Shown here: one piece after another, positions 44,944-54,101 of the stretch
Layout: each line of letters starts with the position of its first letter
Numbering within the stretch: the first letter of the stretch is position 1
DNA from: Streptomyces qinzhouensis
Lineage (GTDB): Bacteria; Actinomycetota; Actinomycetes; Streptomycetales; Streptomycetaceae
DNA: 64,000 bases
Assembly: GCF_007856155.1 (NCBI RefSeq)
Contig: NZ_CP042266.1
Coordinates: forward strand, 4,960,001 to 5,024,000
Direction of reading: 5' to 3'
The notes under the pieces: generated by a model
What the model was told of the DNA's origin: nothing
Seen by the model: only the letters and a program-made list of their open reading frames with translations
The model's database searches: none
Program-made: the position numbers and the translations under genes

Positions 44944-46239
44944 GTGCTGTTAGCGGTGTTTGTCGTGGCCATATCCCTGGCCCTGTTCGGGATGGCGGTC
45001 TTTACGCTCTGGTGGCAGATGCACGCCTGGCGGACCCCCGAGACGCTGGCCGCCACCAGCTTCGACCGGCCCGACGGGGACGCCGGGCTCTCGTTCTCGC
45101 TGCTGCTGCCCGCCCGCCATGAACAGGCGGTGCTGGAGCACACCATCGAGCGGCTGCTGGAGTCCAGCCACACCAACTACGAGATCATCGTGATCGTCGG
45201 GCACGACGACCCGGAGACCGCGGCGGTCGCCGAACGCGCCGCGGCCCGCGATCCGCTCCGGGTCCGGGTGATCACCGATACCCATGAGAAGAAGAACAAG
45301 CCGAAGGCGCTCAACACCGCCCTGCCGCACTGCCGCGGCGATGTCGTCGGCGTCTTCGACGCGGAGGACCAGGTCCACCCGGAGCTGCTCGCCCATGTCG
45401 ACCACGCCTTCACGACCACCGGCGCCGACGTCGTCCAGGGCGGCGTCCAGCTGATCAACTTCCACTCCAGCTGGTACAGCCTGCGCAACTGCCTGGAGTA
45501 CTTCTTCTGGTTCCGCAGCCGACTGCACCTCCATGCCGAGAAGGGCTTCATCCCGCTCGGCGGCAACACCGTCTTCGTCCGGACCGAGGTCCTGCGCGAG
45601 GCGGACGGCTGGGACCCCGACTGCCTCGCCGAGGACTGTGATCTGGGCGTACGGCTCTCCTCCGTCGGCAAGAAGGTCGTCGTCGCGTACGACAGCGACA
45701 TGGTCACCCGCGAGGAGACCCCCGACACGCTGATGAGCCTGCTCAAGCAGCGCACCCGCTGGAACCAGGGCTTCCTCCAGGTCTACCGGAAGAAGGACTG
45801 GAAGCAACTGCCCGGCCGGGGCCGCAGGCTGCTCGCCCGCTACACCCTGATGACGCCGTTCCTCCAGGCCTTCTCCGGTGTGGTCATTCCGCTCAACATC
45901 GGCATCGCGCTCTTCTTCGACGTCCCGGTCGGCGCGGCCATGGTGACCTTCCTCCCGGCGATCGCGGCCGTGGTGACCTTCATCTTCGAACTCGTCGGAC
46001 TGCACGACTTCGGGAAGCAGTACGGCCTGCGGGTGCGCTTCGTCCACTACCTCAAGCTCATCGTGGGCGGCCCCTTCTACCAGGTCCTGCTCGCCGGTGC
46101 GGCACTGCGGGCGGTCTGGCGGGAGCAGCGCGGACGGAACGAGTGGGAGCTGACCAGCCATATCGGCGCCCATCTCCAGGAAGACCGGACCGCCGCCGCC
46201 GCCGACCGCGCCGAGACCCGAGAGGACGCCCACCGGTGA
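44944..46239 (+). CDS. Family 2 glycosyltransferase, polysaccharide synthase type; TTA codon
   Basis: 431 aa. An N-terminal membrane helix, a cytoplasmic GT-A domain with FDAEDQ (DxD), EDCDLG and QRTRWNQG (the QxxRW of processive synthases), and about four C-terminal membrane helices. It likely polymerises or extrudes an extracellular sugar. GTG 44944 follows AAGGGGGGAC. Codon 3 is TTA (44950-44952), implying bldA-dependent translation. Its stop overlaps the next start (GTGA), and the third gene is coupled too, so the operon is GT2, GT-C, GT2-GtrA, probably with the oxidase 3'. Confidence 0.9.
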   Translation: MLLAVFVVAISLALFGMAVFTLWWQMHAWRTPETLAATSFDRPDGDAGLSFSLLLPARHEQAVLEHTIERLLESSHTNYEIIVIVGHDDPETAAVAERAAARDPLRVRVITDTHEKKNKPKALNTALPHCRGDVVGVFDAEDQVHPELLAHVDHAFTTTGADVVQGGVQLINFHSSWYSLRNCLEYFFWFRSRLHLHAEKGFIPLGGNTVFVRTEVLREADGWDPDCLAEDCDLGVRLSSVGKKVVVAYDSDMVTREETPDTLMSLLKQRTRWNQGFLQVYRKKDWKQLPGRGRRLLARYTLMTPFLQAFSGVVIPLNIGIALFFDVPVGAAMVTFLPAIAAVVTFIFELVGLHDFGKQYGLRVRFVHYLKLIVGGPFYQVLLAGAALRAVWREQRGRNEWELTSHIGAHLQEDRTAAAADRAETREDAHR

Positions 46240-48197
46240 CCACGACCCTGCCCTCCCCGGACGAGACCGCTCCGGAGAACCCGACCCGGGAGCAGGCCGC
46301 CCAGGACCGGGCTCCGGCCGCCACCGCCGCCCGAGGCCGGATATCCGGGCCGGGTACGACCGTCCCGGACGCCTCGCCCCCGGCCCCCACCCCGACCACC
46401 GACGCCGCCGCCGCGTCCGCTGCCGTGACACCGTCCGCGTCCGCTGCCGTGACACCGTCCGCGCCCGCCGCCGTGCCCGCGTCCGCCCCGGCCGGCGCCC
46501 GTACCGCGTTCGCGCGCGCCGCGGCCAAATCCGTCGCCACCCGGCGGCGTACCGAGCCCAGACCGGTCGTACGGTTCCGCTCCTCCCGCCCCGACCTGCT
46601 GATCTGCTTCGGTCTGCTGGCCGTCATCATGCTGGTCCAGGGCTGGAACATCACCGGCTTCCCCGCCCTCAGCGACGACGAGGGCACCTATCTCTCCCAG
46701 GCCTGGGCCGTGCAGCAGGGCGAGGGCCTCGCCCACTACACGTACTGGTACGACCATCCGCCGCTCGGCTGGATCCAGATCGCGGGGCTCACCTACCTCC
46801 CCTCGCTGATCTGGCCCGAGTCGATGAACGTCGCGACCATGCGCCCGGTGATGCTGCTGATCAGCGCGATCAGCGCGGTCCTCGTCTATGTCCTGGCCCG
46901 GCGGCTCTTCCTGCCCCGCTGGGCCGCCGCCCTGGCGATGGCCGCCTTCGGGCTCTCGCCGCTCTCCGTCTACTTCCAGCGCGAGCTGTTCCTCGACAAC
47001 ATCGCGGTCATGTGGATGCTGCTGGCGTTCTGCCTCGCCGCCTCCCCGAGCCGCCATCTGTGGCACCAGTTCGCCGCCGGTCTTGCGGGCGCGGTCTCCG
47101 TACTGTCCAAGGAGACGATGCTGCTCGTCCTGCCCGCGCTGCTGGTCACGCTCTGGACCCACAGCCATCGCGAGACCCGGAAGTTCGTGGTCACCGGCGC
47201 CATCACGTCCTGTGCGCTGATCGGCCTCTCGTACCCGCTCTACGCCCTGCTGAACAACGAGCTGTTCGCCAGCCCGGACCATGTCTCCCTGTTCGCCGGT
47301 ATCGAGTACCAGCTGAGCAGGCCGGGTTCCGGTTTCATCCTGGACGCCGGCTCCGGCTCCCACAAGACGTTCCAGGCATGGCTCTACTACGATCCGATCC
47401 TGCCGCTCGCCGGGGTCGCAGCGGCCGTTCTTTTACTCCTGGTCTTCCGCTGGTCGGTCACCGCGCGGGCCATCGGCGGACCGGCGCTGGCCGTGGCGAT
47501 CCTGACCCTGCTGGCCTTCCGCCCCGACGGCTATCTGCCCGCGATGTACGTCATCCAGGCACTGCCGTTCCTGGCGCTGGTGCTCGCGGGCGCCGCCGCC
47601 AGCATCGTCCACATGGTGCTGCACCGCCGCCGTACCGAACCGGCCGGTGACCCCGCCGCCGAGACGACTGAGACGCCCGGGGCCCCCGCGACGATGCGCG
47701 ACCGCTTCCGGAAGCTCCTCGGCCCGCGCCATGCGCTGGTCGCCGTCCTCGCCGTCCTGGCCGCCGTCGCCACCGTCCCGGCCTGGGCCGAGGGCAACCG
47801 GGACGCCCTCACCCAGGACGACAACCGCCACTACCGCGCCGCCGCCGCCTGGTTCGAGAACGAGATCGACGATCCGGCGAACACCCGCGTCCTGGTCGAC
47901 GACGCCCTCTGGCTCGATCTGGTCCACGACGGCTACACCCCCGGCACCGGCGTGTTCTGGTTCTACAAGGCCGACCTCGACCCGGCCGTGATGAAGACCA
48001 TCCCGCGCGGCTGGAGGGACATCGACTACATCGTCTCGACGGTGACCGTCCGCCGCGATGCGCCCACCCTGCCGACCACCGCCGCCGCCCTCGCCAACTC
48101 CACCCCGGTCGTGGTGTTCGGCACCGGCGACGACCGGATCGAGATCCGCCGGATCAACGGCGGTAAGGCGGCGCCCGCCACCGGGGGGAGCCGATGA
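46236..48197 (+). CDS. ArnT/PMT-like GT-C membrane glycosyltransferase; TTA codon
   Basis: 653 aa. A disordered Ala/Pro/Thr-rich N-terminus (1-110, with a 24-bp tandem repeat at nt 46413-46460), then about 11 membrane helices. The first outside loop has LSDDEGTYLSQAW, with the acidic DDE expected for GT-C catalysis, and YWYDHPPLGW; a soluble domain lies at the C-terminus. Probably transfers a sugar from a polyprenyl phosphate donor, made by the adjacent GT2. A TTA codon occurs at 47433-47435. Starts with GTG overlapping the preceding stop. Confidence 0.88.
   Translation: MTTTLPSPDETAPENPTREQAAQDRAPAATAARGRISGPGTTVPDASPPAPTPTTDAAAASAAVTPSASAAVTPSAPAAVPASAPAGARTAFARAAAKSVATRRRTEPRPVVRFRSSRPDLLICFGLLAVIMLVQGWNITGFPALSDDEGTYLSQAWAVQQGEGLAHYTYWYDHPPLGWIQIAGLTYLPSLIWPESMNVATMRPVMLLISAISAVLVYVLARRLFLPRWAAALAMAAFGLSPLSVYFQRELFLDNIAVMWMLLAFCLAASPSRHLWHQFAAGLAGAVSVLSKETMLLVLPALLVTLWTHSHRETRKFVVTGAITSCALIGLSYPLYALLNNELFASPDHVSLFAGIEYQLSRPGSGFILDAGSGSHKTFQAWLYYDPILPLAGVAAAVLLLLVFRWSVTARAIGGPALAVAILTLLAFRPDGYLPAMYVIQALPFLALVLAGAAASIVHMVLHRRRTEPAGDPAAETTETPGAPATMRDRFRKLLGPRHALVAVLAVLAAVATVPAWAEGNRDALTQDDNRHYRAAAAWFENEIDDPANTRVLVDDALWLDLVHDGYTPGTGVFWFYKADLDPAVMKTIPRGWRDIDYIVSTVTVRRDAPTLPTTAAALANSTPVVVFGTGDDRIEIRRINGGKAAPATGGSR
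46413..46460 (+). repeat. Two exact 24-bp tandem repeats in the GT-C gene
   Basis: The unit GCGTCCGCTGCCGTGACACC plus GTCC is repeated exactly at 46413-46436 and 46437-46460 and followed by a degenerate third copy. It encodes ASAAVTPS in the disordered N-terminus and may vary in length between strains. Confidence 0.7.
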
Positions 48198-49396
48198 GCA
48201 CGGCCGGTACCGGAGCCGACGAGCACACCGATCCGGAGCTCGACCCGGAGACCGCCGGGCTGGCCGAACCGGGCGTGGTCACCGTTGTCGTCCCCACCTT
48301 CAACGAGTCCGGCAACGTCCGCGAACTGCTGCACCGGCTCACCGATTCGGTGCCCGGCAGACTGCCCTGCGAGGTCGTCTTCGTCGACGACTCCACCGAC
48401 GACACGCCCGAGGTGATCCGGAGCGCCGCCCAGGACTGCCCCTTCCCGGTCACCGTCATCCAGCGGGAAACCCCCGAAGGCGGGCTCGGCGGCGCGGTCG
48501 TCGAGGGGCTGCGGGCCGCCGGTTCGGAGTGGATCGTCGTCATGGACGCCGATCTCCAGCATCCGCCCGCCCTCGTCCCCGAACTGATCGCCGCCGGGGA
48601 GACGTCCGGCGCCGATCTCGTCGTCGCCAGCCGCTATCTGCGCGGCGGCAGCCGGGCGGGCCTGGCCGGTGGCTACCGCATCGCGGTCTCCCGTACCGCC
48701 ACCTGGCTGACGAAGGCGCTGTTCCCCCGTGGACTGCGCGGTATCAGCGACCCGATGAGCGGCTTCTTCGCGATCCGCCGCAGCGCCGTGACGGACGCGG
48801 TCGCCGCGGGGGTGCTGCGCCCGCTGGGCTACAAGATCCTGCTGGAGCTGGCGGTACGGCTACGGCCCCGGGCCGTGGCCGAGGTCCCGTTCGTCTTCCA
48901 GGAGCGGTACGCGGGGGAGTCCAAGTCCACGCCCGCCGAGGGCCTGCGCTTCCTCCGGCATCTGATCGGGCTGCGCACCGCCGCCGCACCGGCCCGGATG
49001 GTCGCCTTCGGGCTGATCGGGCTGACCGGCTTCGTCCCCAATCTGCTGGCGCTGTATCTGCTCACCCGGGGCGGGATGCACTATCTGCCCGCCGAGGTGG
49101 TCGCCAACCAGTTCGGGGTGGCCTGGAACTTCCTCCTGATCGAACTGCTGCTCTTCCGCGACCGCCGCGGCCACCGCCACTGGGCGGACCGGCTGGGCCG
49201 GTTCGCGCTGCTCGCCAACGCCGATCTGCTGCTCCGTATCCCGCTGATCGCCCTGCTGGTGAGCGGCGCCGGAATGCCCGTGCTGCCCGCGACCGCGCTG
49301 GCGCTGCTGCTCACCTTCGTGCTGCGGTTCGCCGCCACCGAGGCCCTGGTCTATCTGCCCCGCGGATCCCGGGCGCCCCGGGGCGACACCGCCTGA
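48194..49396 (+). CDS. Polyprenyl-phosphate sugar synthase (DPM1-like GT2) fused to GtrA
   Basis: 400 aa. GT2 domain 28-250 with VVVPTFNESGNV, VVFVDDSTDD and MDADLQHPP (DxD), then four membrane helices 265-390 of the GtrA type (MVAFGLIGLTGFVPNLLALYL). Makes a polyprenyl-phosphate hexose and possibly flips it, supplying the neighbouring GT-C enzyme. ATGA overlap with the upstream gene. No TTA codon. Confidence 0.9.
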   Translation: MSTAGTGADEHTDPELDPETAGLAEPGVVTVVVPTFNESGNVRELLHRLTDSVPGRLPCEVVFVDDSTDDTPEVIRSAAQDCPFPVTVIQRETPEGGLGGAVVEGLRAAGSEWIVVMDADLQHPPALVPELIAAGETSGADLVVASRYLRGGSRAGLAGGYRIAVSRTATWLTKALFPRGLRGISDPMSGFFAIRRSAVTDAVAAGVLRPLGYKILLELAVRLRPRAVAEVPFVFQERYAGESKSTPAEGLRFLRHLIGLRTAAAPARMVAFGLIGLTGFVPNLLALYLLTRGGMHYLPAEVVANQFGVAWNFLLIELLLFRDRRGHRHWADRLGRFALLANADLLLRIPLIALLVSGAGMPVLPATALALLLTFVLRFAATEALVYLPRGSRAPRGDTA

Positions 49397-49610
49397 TCAC
49401 CGCTCCGAGAGCGACCGAGCCCGGCCCTCCCCCCTCCGTACCCGTGCCGTGCCCGCCCCCGCGGGCCCGCCCGTACGTGCCGGCACCACCCAGAGTCGCG
49501 GTGGCCGGTGAGCCCCGGCCGCCGTTCCGTTCCCGAGCCGCTTCGGGGGCGCAGCCAGCGCGCGGGCACCGCGGTGCCCGCGCAGAACAGCAACAGGGAA
49601 GGAGGACCGC

Positions 49611-52082
49611 ATGCCATCAGCGATACGCCGCCGTAGATCGATCGCGCTGCTGGCCGTCGCGGCGATGAGCTCGGCGCTTCTCGTCACCTCGCCCACGCCC
49701 GCGACCGCCGGGCCCAATCTGATCCGCAACCCCGGCTTCGAGACCCCGGGGGGACCGGGCAACGACGGAATGCCGGAGTGCTGGAAGAAGTCGGGCTGGG
49801 GGAACAACGACTTCACCTACGAGACCGTGGCCGACGCCCGCAGCGGCTCCGCCGCGATGAAGGTGTCGCTGACCCGCCGGGTCGAGGGCGACCGCAAGGC
49901 GCTGGTGACCGAGAGTTCGCTCTGCGCCCCGGGGGTCACCGCGAACCGTCAGTACGACCTGTCCTTCTGGTACAAGAGCACGACACCGGACACATCCGTG
50001 ACGCTCTTCCGCCATGACGCGGCCACCGGCTGGCAGTACTGGACGGATGTGATGACCCTGCCGGTCAATCCGTCCGCGTACGCCCGGGCCGAGGTGCGCA
50101 CTCCCGAGGTGCCGCCGGGCACGGACCGGATCGCCTGGGGTGTTTCGGTGTACGGGGTCGGCTCGGTCACCACCGACGACTATGTGATGGAAGAAGTCAC
50201 GGTTCCGGTGCCGGATCCGGAATGCACCGGCACCCCGGAGGAGTGCGTCAAGGGCCGCTGGGACGTACTGCCCACCCAGAACCCGGTCCGCTCCATGCAC
50301 TCCGTCGTGCTGAAGAACGGCAAGGTGCTGGTGATCGCGGGCTCCGGGAACGATCCGGCGGCCTTCGCGGCCGGGACGTTCACCTCGGCCGTCTACAACC
50401 CCGCCGACGGATCGTGGCGGCAGGTCCCGACGCCCGCCGACCTCTTCTGCGCCGGTCATGTCCAGCTGGCCGACGGCAAGGTCCTGATCATGAGCGGGAA
50501 CAAGGGCTATCCGACGGCCGACGGCCGGCTCGGCTACCAGGGGCTGAAGGACAGTTATGTCTTCGACCCGGACACCGAGGCCTATGTCCGCACCAACGAT
50601 ATGCACGACGGGCACTGGTATCCGTCGGCGACCATCCTCGGCAACGGGGATGTGATCTCCTTCGGCGGGCTGAAGGAGGACTCCACCGGAAATGTGACGG
50701 CGGAGAAGTTCTCGGCCGCGCAGAACCGCTGGCTGCCGATCAATCAGGTCAACCAGACCTGGTCGTACTGGGGCCTGTATCCGTCGATGATCCTGATGCA
50801 GGACGGCCGGCTCTTCTACTCGGGCAGCCATGTCTTCGGCAACGGCACCCCGGGCACGGGCGCGTCGATCTACGACTACGACCGCAACACCATCACGGAT
50901 GTGCCGGGGCTCCAGAACAAGGACGAGCGCGACCAGTCGGCGAGCGTGCTGCTGCCGCCCGCACAGGACCAGCGGGTGCTGACGATCGGCGGCGGCAACA
51001 ACGAGCGCAATCCGGTCGCCAACCGGCTCACCGACATCATCGACCTCAAGGAGCCCAGCCCCCGCTATCTGCCGGGGCCGCTGATCCCGCAGGGCGAGGT
51101 CGACCAGGGACAGGGCCGCCGCCCGCAGCGGGGCGCCGAGGGCAAGATGTACGTCTCCGCGGTGCTGTTGCCGGACGGGAAGGTCTTCGAGACCGGGGGC
51201 GCGCTGCACGACCGGGCCGACCCGGTGTTCGAGGCGTCCATGTTCGACCCGGTGACCAATACGTACCAGGCGAACATGGCCCGGGACCCGATTCCGCGCG
51301 GCTACCACTCCTCGTCGTTCCTGCTGCCCGACGGGCGGGTGATGTCGGTGGGCGACAACCCGGGCAACAACTCCTGGAACCACAACGTGTCCGTCTACAC
51401 GCCGCCGTACCTCCTCAAGGGCCCCCGGCCGGAGATCACCTCCGTACCGGACGACCGCTGGAACTACGGCGACACCCAGCGGATCACGGTGAACCGGCCG
51501 ATCGCGAAGGCGGAGCTGATCCGGCCCGCGGCGGTTACCCACTCGTCGGACCCCAACCAGCGGTTCGTCGATCTGCCGCTGACCGTCCACAGCGGCAACC
51601 GGATCGACCTCAATGTCACCAGTAACCCGAATCTGGCGCCGCCCGGCTGGTACATGCTCTTCGCGGCGGACGCCAACGGGATCCCGTCGGTCGCGAAATG
51701 GGTCCACCTCGGGCCCGCGCCGGGACAGCCGGGCGCCGCGGCGGCCGCGAAGACCGCGGGCGGGCACGGACACCACGCGCCCTCGCCCCGGGTCAACGAG
51801 TTCGCGGACGCGCTGGAGAAGCCGGCGAAGGCACCGCTGAAGAAGCGGTCGTCGGCGCCGGTGAGCCCCAAGGTGTCGGGCTGTGAACCGGCCTACGGCA
51901 CCCCGGGTATGTGCGTCCCGGTGAAGTTCCCGAAGACGGTCGCGGCCACCGCCGCGGCCCGCTGCGACTGGCTCGCGGCCCGGGACTTCGGCCGGCTGAA
52001 GGTCAACGGCCGGTCCGATCCGCTGGGTCTGGACCGCGACAAGGACGGGGTGGCCTGCGGAAAGAGGGACCGCCGTAGCTAG
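49611..52082 (+). CDS. Secreted copper-radical oxidase (GlxA/galactose-oxidase family) with excalibur tail
   Basis: 823 aa. Signal peptide 1-33, a carbohydrate-binding-like domain (about 35-200), a seven-bladed kelch domain and a DUF1929 Ig-like domain. Copper and cofactor residues align with galactose oxidase: Cys280 (DLFCAGHVQ) and Tyr337 (GHWYPSA) for the Tyr-Cys crosslink, Tyr565-His566 (RGYHSSS) and His644 (VTHSSDPNQR). The C-terminus (about 783-823) is an excalibur-like Ca-binding motif (DRDKDGVAC), unusual for the family. ATG 49611 follows GGAAGGAGGA. By analogy with GlxA/CslA it may oxidise the glycan made by the upstream transferases. Confidence 0.88.
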   Translation: MPSAIRRRRSIALLAVAAMSSALLVTSPTPATAGPNLIRNPGFETPGGPGNDGMPECWKKSGWGNNDFTYETVADARSGSAAMKVSLTRRVEGDRKALVTESSLCAPGVTANRQYDLSFWYKSTTPDTSVTLFRHDAATGWQYWTDVMTLPVNPSAYARAEVRTPEVPPGTDRIAWGVSVYGVGSVTTDDYVMEEVTVPVPDPECTGTPEECVKGRWDVLPTQNPVRSMHSVVLKNGKVLVIAGSGNDPAAFAAGTFTSAVYNPADGSWRQVPTPADLFCAGHVQLADGKVLIMSGNKGYPTADGRLGYQGLKDSYVFDPDTEAYVRTNDMHDGHWYPSATILGNGDVISFGGLKEDSTGNVTAEKFSAAQNRWLPINQVNQTWSYWGLYPSMILMQDGRLFYSGSHVFGNGTPGTGASIYDYDRNTITDVPGLQNKDERDQSASVLLPPAQDQRVLTIGGGNNERNPVANRLTDIIDLKEPSPRYLPGPLIPQGEVDQGQGRRPQRGAEGKMYVSAVLLPDGKVFETGGALHDRADPVFEASMFDPVTNTYQANMARDPIPRGYHSSSFLLPDGRVMSVGDNPGNNSWNHNVSVYTPPYLLKGPRPEITSVPDDRWNYGDTQRITVNRPIAKAELIRPAAVTHSSDPNQRFVDLPLTVHSGNRIDLNVTSNPNLAPPGWYMLFAADANGIPSVAKWVHLGPAPGQPGAAAAAKTAGGHGHHAPSPRVNEFADALEKPAKAPLKKRSSAPVSPKVSGCEPAYGTPGMCVPVKFPKTVAATAAARCDWLAARDFGRLKVNGRSDPLGLDRDKDGVACGKRDRRS

Positions 52083-52110
52083 CCGCACGACCGCGGCGCC
52101 CTGAACCGGG

Positions 52111-52165
52111 GGCCGGGGCGCCGGGGGTCACCCCAGGGGGCGGACCACCGCCCGGCGCCCCGGCC
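52111..52165. terminator. Perfect 15-bp hairpin between convergent genes
   Basis: GGCCGGGGCGCCGGG (52111-52125) and CCCGGCGCCCCGGCC (52151-52165) pair completely, with an inner CCCC/GGGG. It separates the oxidase gene from the tetR stop. Confidence 0.82.
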
Positions 52166-52242
52166 TGCCGCGTACCGCCACCCGGATTGTCGGGTACGAC
52201 GCCTTCGGCGCCAGCGCGTGGCGCCGGGTACCGCACCGGCCG

Positions 52243-52950
52243 TCAGGCCCGGCTCGGGGCGCTCATCCCCGGACCGTCCCGGAGCACCCCGAACGCCTCG
52301 TCCACCAGGTCCATCAGCTCCCGCTCATGGCCCCCTTCGGCCCAGACCACCAGAGCCTCCCGCAGGGCGCCCAGCACGGCCGCCGTGAAGATCCGCAGCT
52401 TCAGATCGTCAGGCGGCAGACCGCTGCGGTCGGCGACGGCGCGGATCAGGACCCGGGAGGTCTCGGCCATGGTCTCCGTCATCCTGGCGCGCACGGCGGG
52501 GACGTTCAGGAGCAGCGCGGTGCGCTGGACGACCGCCTCGCCCTCGCTGTCGGCGAAGGCGGCCATCCCCTCGCGGAAGACGGCGAGAAGCGAGTCCAGC
52601 GGGTCCTCGTCCGCGGGCCGGGACCGCAACTGCTCCTCCAACACCGGATCGAACTCGTCGGTGAGGACGATGTCCTCCTTGGTGGGGAAGTAGCGGAAGA
52701 CGGTGGAGGGGGAGACCTCCGCCAGCTCCGCGATCTGCTCCACCGTGGTGGCTTCCCAGCCCTGTTCGCCCACGAGCCGGTAGGTCGCGGCCCGGATCGT
52801 CATCCGGGTCTTCAGCTTCTTCCGCTCCCGCAGCCCCAGCCCCGGCAGCACCCGGGCGATGCGCTCGTCCGGCGACCCCGCGCCGCCGAGGAGCGGCCGG
52901 GGAACTGCGGTGCGGTGTGCGGAGGCTGCCATGGGGTCATTGTGGGGCAT
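52243..52950 (-). CDS. TetR-family transcriptional regulator
   Basis: 235 aa. The HTH region is RKKLKTRMTIRAATYRLVGEQGWEATTVEQIAELAEVSPSTVFRYFPTKEDIVL (about 45-98), followed by the helical ligand domain. ATG 52950 (MPHNDPMAAS) or ATG 52932 (MAASAHRT) are both possible; neither has a clear ribosome-binding site. The 31-bp repeats lie just upstream and may contain its promoter or operators. No obvious target gene; it is not divergent from one. Confidence 0.88.
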   Translation of the reverse strand: MPHNDPMAASAHRTAVPRPLLGGAGSPDERIARVLPGLGLRERKKLKTRMTIRAATYRLVGEQGWEATTVEQIAELAEVSPSTVFRYFPTKEDIVLTDEFDPVLEEQLRSRPADEDPLDSLLAVFREGMAAFADSEGEAVVQRTALLLNVPAVRARMTETMAETSRVLIRAVADRSGLPPDDLKLRIFTAAVLGALREALVVWAEGGHERELMDLVDEAFGVLRDGPGMSAPSRA

Positions 52951-52981
52951 CTGCCCCGGCCGGGGCCATGCTGTCCGTACG

Positions 52982-53120
52982 GGCCGTGACGAGTGCGCCC
53001 CGTACCCGAAAACGGCCGTGACGAGCGCGCCCGTACCTGAAAGCGGCCGTGGCGAGCACGCCCGTACGTGACAACGGCTGTGACGAGCGCGCCGAAACCC
53101 GAAAACGGCCGTGGCGCCGG
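52982..53120. repeat. Four tandem 31-32-bp repeats plus a partial copy
   Basis: Units starting at 52982, 53014, 53045, 53076 and 53107 follow GGCCGTGACGAGCGCGCCCG then TACCTGAAAGC-like sequence. Copies differ at several positions, so the array is not very recent. It occupies the region between the hemolysin-III gene and the tetR start; the last partial copy forms half of a terminator hairpin. Confidence 0.8.
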
Positions 53121-53132
53121 TGCGCCACGGCC
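53107..53132 (-). terminator. Perfect 11-bp hairpin after the hemolysin-III gene
   Basis: GGCCGTGGCGC (53107-53117), loop CGGT, GCGCCACGGCC (53122-53132). It lies 37 nt beyond the stop of the minus-strand gene at 53169. Confidence 0.72.
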
Positions 53133-53168
53133 GTCGGGCCGGTGTCTCCGCCGTTGGGGCGGGCCCCG

Positions 53169-53861
53169 CTATGCCTGGTACGCGACGAGCGAGATGCCCA
53201 CGTAGTGGACGACGAACGCGGCCAGCGTGAGCGAGTGGAACACCTCGTGGAAGCCGAACCACCGCGGCGAGGGGTTGGGCCGCTTGATGCCGTACACCAC
53301 CCCGCCCACGCTGTAGAGCAGTCCGCCCGCGATCACGCAGACCAGGACGGCGATACCACCCGTGCGCAGGAAGTCCGGCAGGAAGAAGACCGCGGCCCAC
53401 CCCATCGCGATATAGCAGGGCGTGTAGAGCCAGCGCGGCGCGCCCACCCAGAACACCCGGAAGGCGATTCCGGCCACCGCGGCCGCCCAGACCGCCCAGA
53501 GGAGGGGCCGGGCGGTGGAATCGGGGAGCAGGAGCATCGTCAGCGGGGTATAGGTGCCCGCGATGATCAGAAAGATATTGGCGTGGTCCAGCCGCCGCAG
53601 AACCGCCTCGCCCCGCGGCCCCCAGTTGCCCCGGTGGTACAGGGCGCTGACCCCGAAGAGCAGACAGGCGCTCAGGACGTAGACGGCGCAGGCCGCCCGG
53701 GCCCGGGGCGAACCCGCGAAAGCGGTCAGCACCAGCCCGGCGACCAGCACCGCGGGGAACATGCCCGCATGCAGCCAGCCGCGCAGCTTCGGCTTCGCCG
53801 GGGGCGACGGTATCGAGGTCGCCGTGATCGCGGAGGTGGCGTCGGGCGCGGCAGGCGTCAT
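53169..53861 (-). CDS. Hemolysin III / TrhA-family membrane protein
   Basis: 230 aa with seven predicted helices. PAQR/hemolysin-III motifs: SALYHRGNW, LDHANIFLIIAGTYTPL, GFHEVFHSLTLAAFVVHY; the conserved His/Asp are candidate metal ligands. ATG 53861 starts MTPAAPDATSA; the longer frame upstream lacks a ribosome-binding site. Role is probably membrane lipid/energy homeostasis rather than haemolysis. Divergent from pckA. Confidence 0.9.
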   Translation of the reverse strand: MTPAAPDATSAITATSIPSPPAKPKLRGWLHAGMFPAVLVAGLVLTAFAGSPRARAACAVYVLSACLLFGVSALYHRGNWGPRGEAVLRRLDHANIFLIIAGTYTPLTMLLLPDSTARPLLWAVWAAAVAGIAFRVFWVGAPRWLYTPCYIAMGWAAVFFLPDFLRTGGIAVLVCVIAGGLLYSVGGVVYGIKRPNPSPRWFGFHEVFHSLTLAAFVVHYVGISLVAYQA

Positions 53862-54101
53862 ACAGCGATGGTAGCCAGCCCGAGGGGTACCGGGCGCGCC
53901 CACCCGCGTCAAGGTTGCGGCGGCCCGGTGTGTGGGGGCCGCGACACGTGGCGATGCTCACGTGAGGTGCCCCCTGGACATATGGGCACCCGCCACGGAT
54001 GATCAGATGAGTGCGGTCGGCACCGGATGAGCGGATGCTGCGTCCGGGTCGCAGCCCCCACGGGGCAGACAGTCCAAGAAATCCCTCGACTAGGAGCGAT
54101 C

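Noticed and set aside
49617..52088. Minus-strand frame of 823 codons opposite the copper oxidase
   Set aside because: Antisense shadow; all catalytic residues of the oxidase are in the plus-strand frame.
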